Source: an uncultured Desulfovibrio sp. (GTDB taxonomy: Bacteria > Desulfobacterota > Desulfovibrionia > Desulfovibrionales > Desulfovibrionaceae). Taken from it: 6,560 nt of DNA. Shown in pieces: positions 6,100 to 6,560 of the stretch. The stretch's first letter is position 1. Each line of letters opens with the position of its first letter. The notes beneath the pieces were generated by a model. It did not search any database. It saw only the letters and a list, made by a program, of their open reading frames with translations, and was not told where the DNA came from. The stretch spans positions 1-6,560 of the forward strand of contig CALBAX010000064.1 in assembly GCA_937926875.1 (NCBI GenBank), written 5' to 3'. The translations under genes were made by a program, and so were the position numbers.

Positions 6100-6107
6100 A
6101 ACTATGG

Positions 6108-6518
6108 TCAGACGGCGGGCTTGAGGCGCACGCCGTCATAGAACGAACCGTTGGAGCGGCAACGCCGGGCGAATTCCTGTATCAAGCTGCCGAACACCTT
6201 CATGCTGGGCACATCGCCCTGCCCGCTTTCCTCGCACCAGCGGCGGAAGGCTTCGTACAGGGCTCCGCCGGACACACGGCAGCCGTCGGCATATTCACAG
6301 CACTGCCAGAAAAAAGCGCGTACCCTGTCCCGGGCCGGAGCAGGCGCAGGCGGCGTGGCCGCCACCAGATTGCACAAATAGCTGAACCAGCGCAGCGCGG
6401 CGGGCGTACCGCCGTCATCCAGACGCGCCGTGTTCAGGGCATCCCGCCACAAGCGCTGCCGCATGACGGGGCGCAGGCGCAGGGCCTCGGGCGGGAAGGA
6501 CGCCGGCGGCTCGAGCAC
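6108..6518 (-). CDS. Stand-alone D5/P4 primase C-terminal-like DNA-binding protein
   Basis: A 136-residue protein starting at a GTG. Its second half (about residues 68-136) has the pattern CRVSGGALYEAFRRWCEESG, then VPSMKVFGSLIQEF, then FYDGVRL. This resembles the winged-helix domain at the C-terminus of poxvirus D5/phage P4-type primase-helicases. In those proteins it follows an AAA helicase domain; here no helicase precedes it, and the N-terminal half is a short Arg/Ala-rich region. It may bind DNA in phage replication or its regulation. An AGGAGG site lies upstream, but 16-17 bases from the GTG, longer than usual, so the start is uncertain. The preceding frame ends in an in-frame TAG at 6542-6540, so a split primase cannot be excluded. 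Confidence 0.65.
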   Translation of the reverse strand: MLEPPASFPPEALRLRPVMRQRLWRDALNTARLDDGGTPAALRWFSYLCNLVAATPPAPAPARDRVRAFFWQCCEYADGCRVSGGALYEAFRRWCEESGQGDVPSMKVFGSLIQEFARRCRSNGSFYDGVRLKPAV

Positions 6519-6539
6519 AGGCTGCCGCCGGGGGACCTC

Positions 6540-6560
6540 CTAACGGCCGGTCTTGCGCAG
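6540..6560 (-). CDS. C-terminal end of an upstream minus-strand gene (partial)
   Basis: The last bases read CTG CGC AAG ACC GGC CGT TAG on the minus strand, giving LRKTGR and a stop. The TAG overlaps the AGGAGG ribosome site in front of the next gene, a common operon arrangement. Only seven codons are visible, so product and reading frame are guesses. Confidence 0.3.
   Translation of the reverse strand: MRKTGR

Noticed and set aside
1..6560. CRISPR array, insertion sequence or integrase/attachment site
   Set aside because: No regularly spaced repeats, no transposase or integrase frame and no clear direct repeats were seen.

Overview
This window carries most of a lambda-like prophage head module on the minus strand, followed upstream by a cargo stretch that is not part of a normal head operon. 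The DNA is GC-rich except for one AT-rich gene. The host looks like a high-GC proteobacterium. A Desulfovibrio-type sulfate reducer is a guess from base composition and gene style, and no host marker gene is present.

Reading in the direction of head transcription (high to low coordinates), the module runs: gpW-like connector (4366-4145), lambda B-like portal (4141-2546), S49 prohead protease of the lambda C type (2559-1339) with an in-frame internal start for a Nu3-like scaffold (1779-1339), gpD-like head decoration protein (1327-926), and lambda E-like major capsid protein (936 to beyond position 1, truncated by the window edge). These genes are separated by 11 bases or less or overlap by 11-14 bases, so they form one operon in the canonical lambda order. 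The terminase genes that normally precede W and B are not in the window.

Upstream of W lies a minus-strand structured element ending in a strong terminator (about 4557-4444), possibly a c4-like phage antisense RNA. Next comes an intact, divergently oriented mqsR-mqsA toxin-antitoxin pair (4624-5318, plus strand) with its own promoter, a near-perfect MqsA operator and a strong terminator. Beyond it is an AT-rich minus-strand gene (5892-5386) encoding a small protein with a PD-(D/E)XK nuclease-like signature. A hairpin-rich spacer (5985-6107) then leads to a GC-rich minus-strand gene (6518-6108). Its product resembles the C-terminal winged-helix domain of D5/P4-type phage primase-helicases, but as a stand-alone protein. 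The last 21 bases appear to be the end of another minus-strand gene.

The head genes would build the capsid: portal and connector form the DNA entry vertex, scaffold and protease shape the prohead, and the capsid and decoration proteins form the shell. The mqsRA pair and the AT-rich nuclease-like gene look like lysogenic cargo ('morons') sitting where terminase would be expected. A stabilisation or defence role for this cargo is inference, not something the sequence proves.
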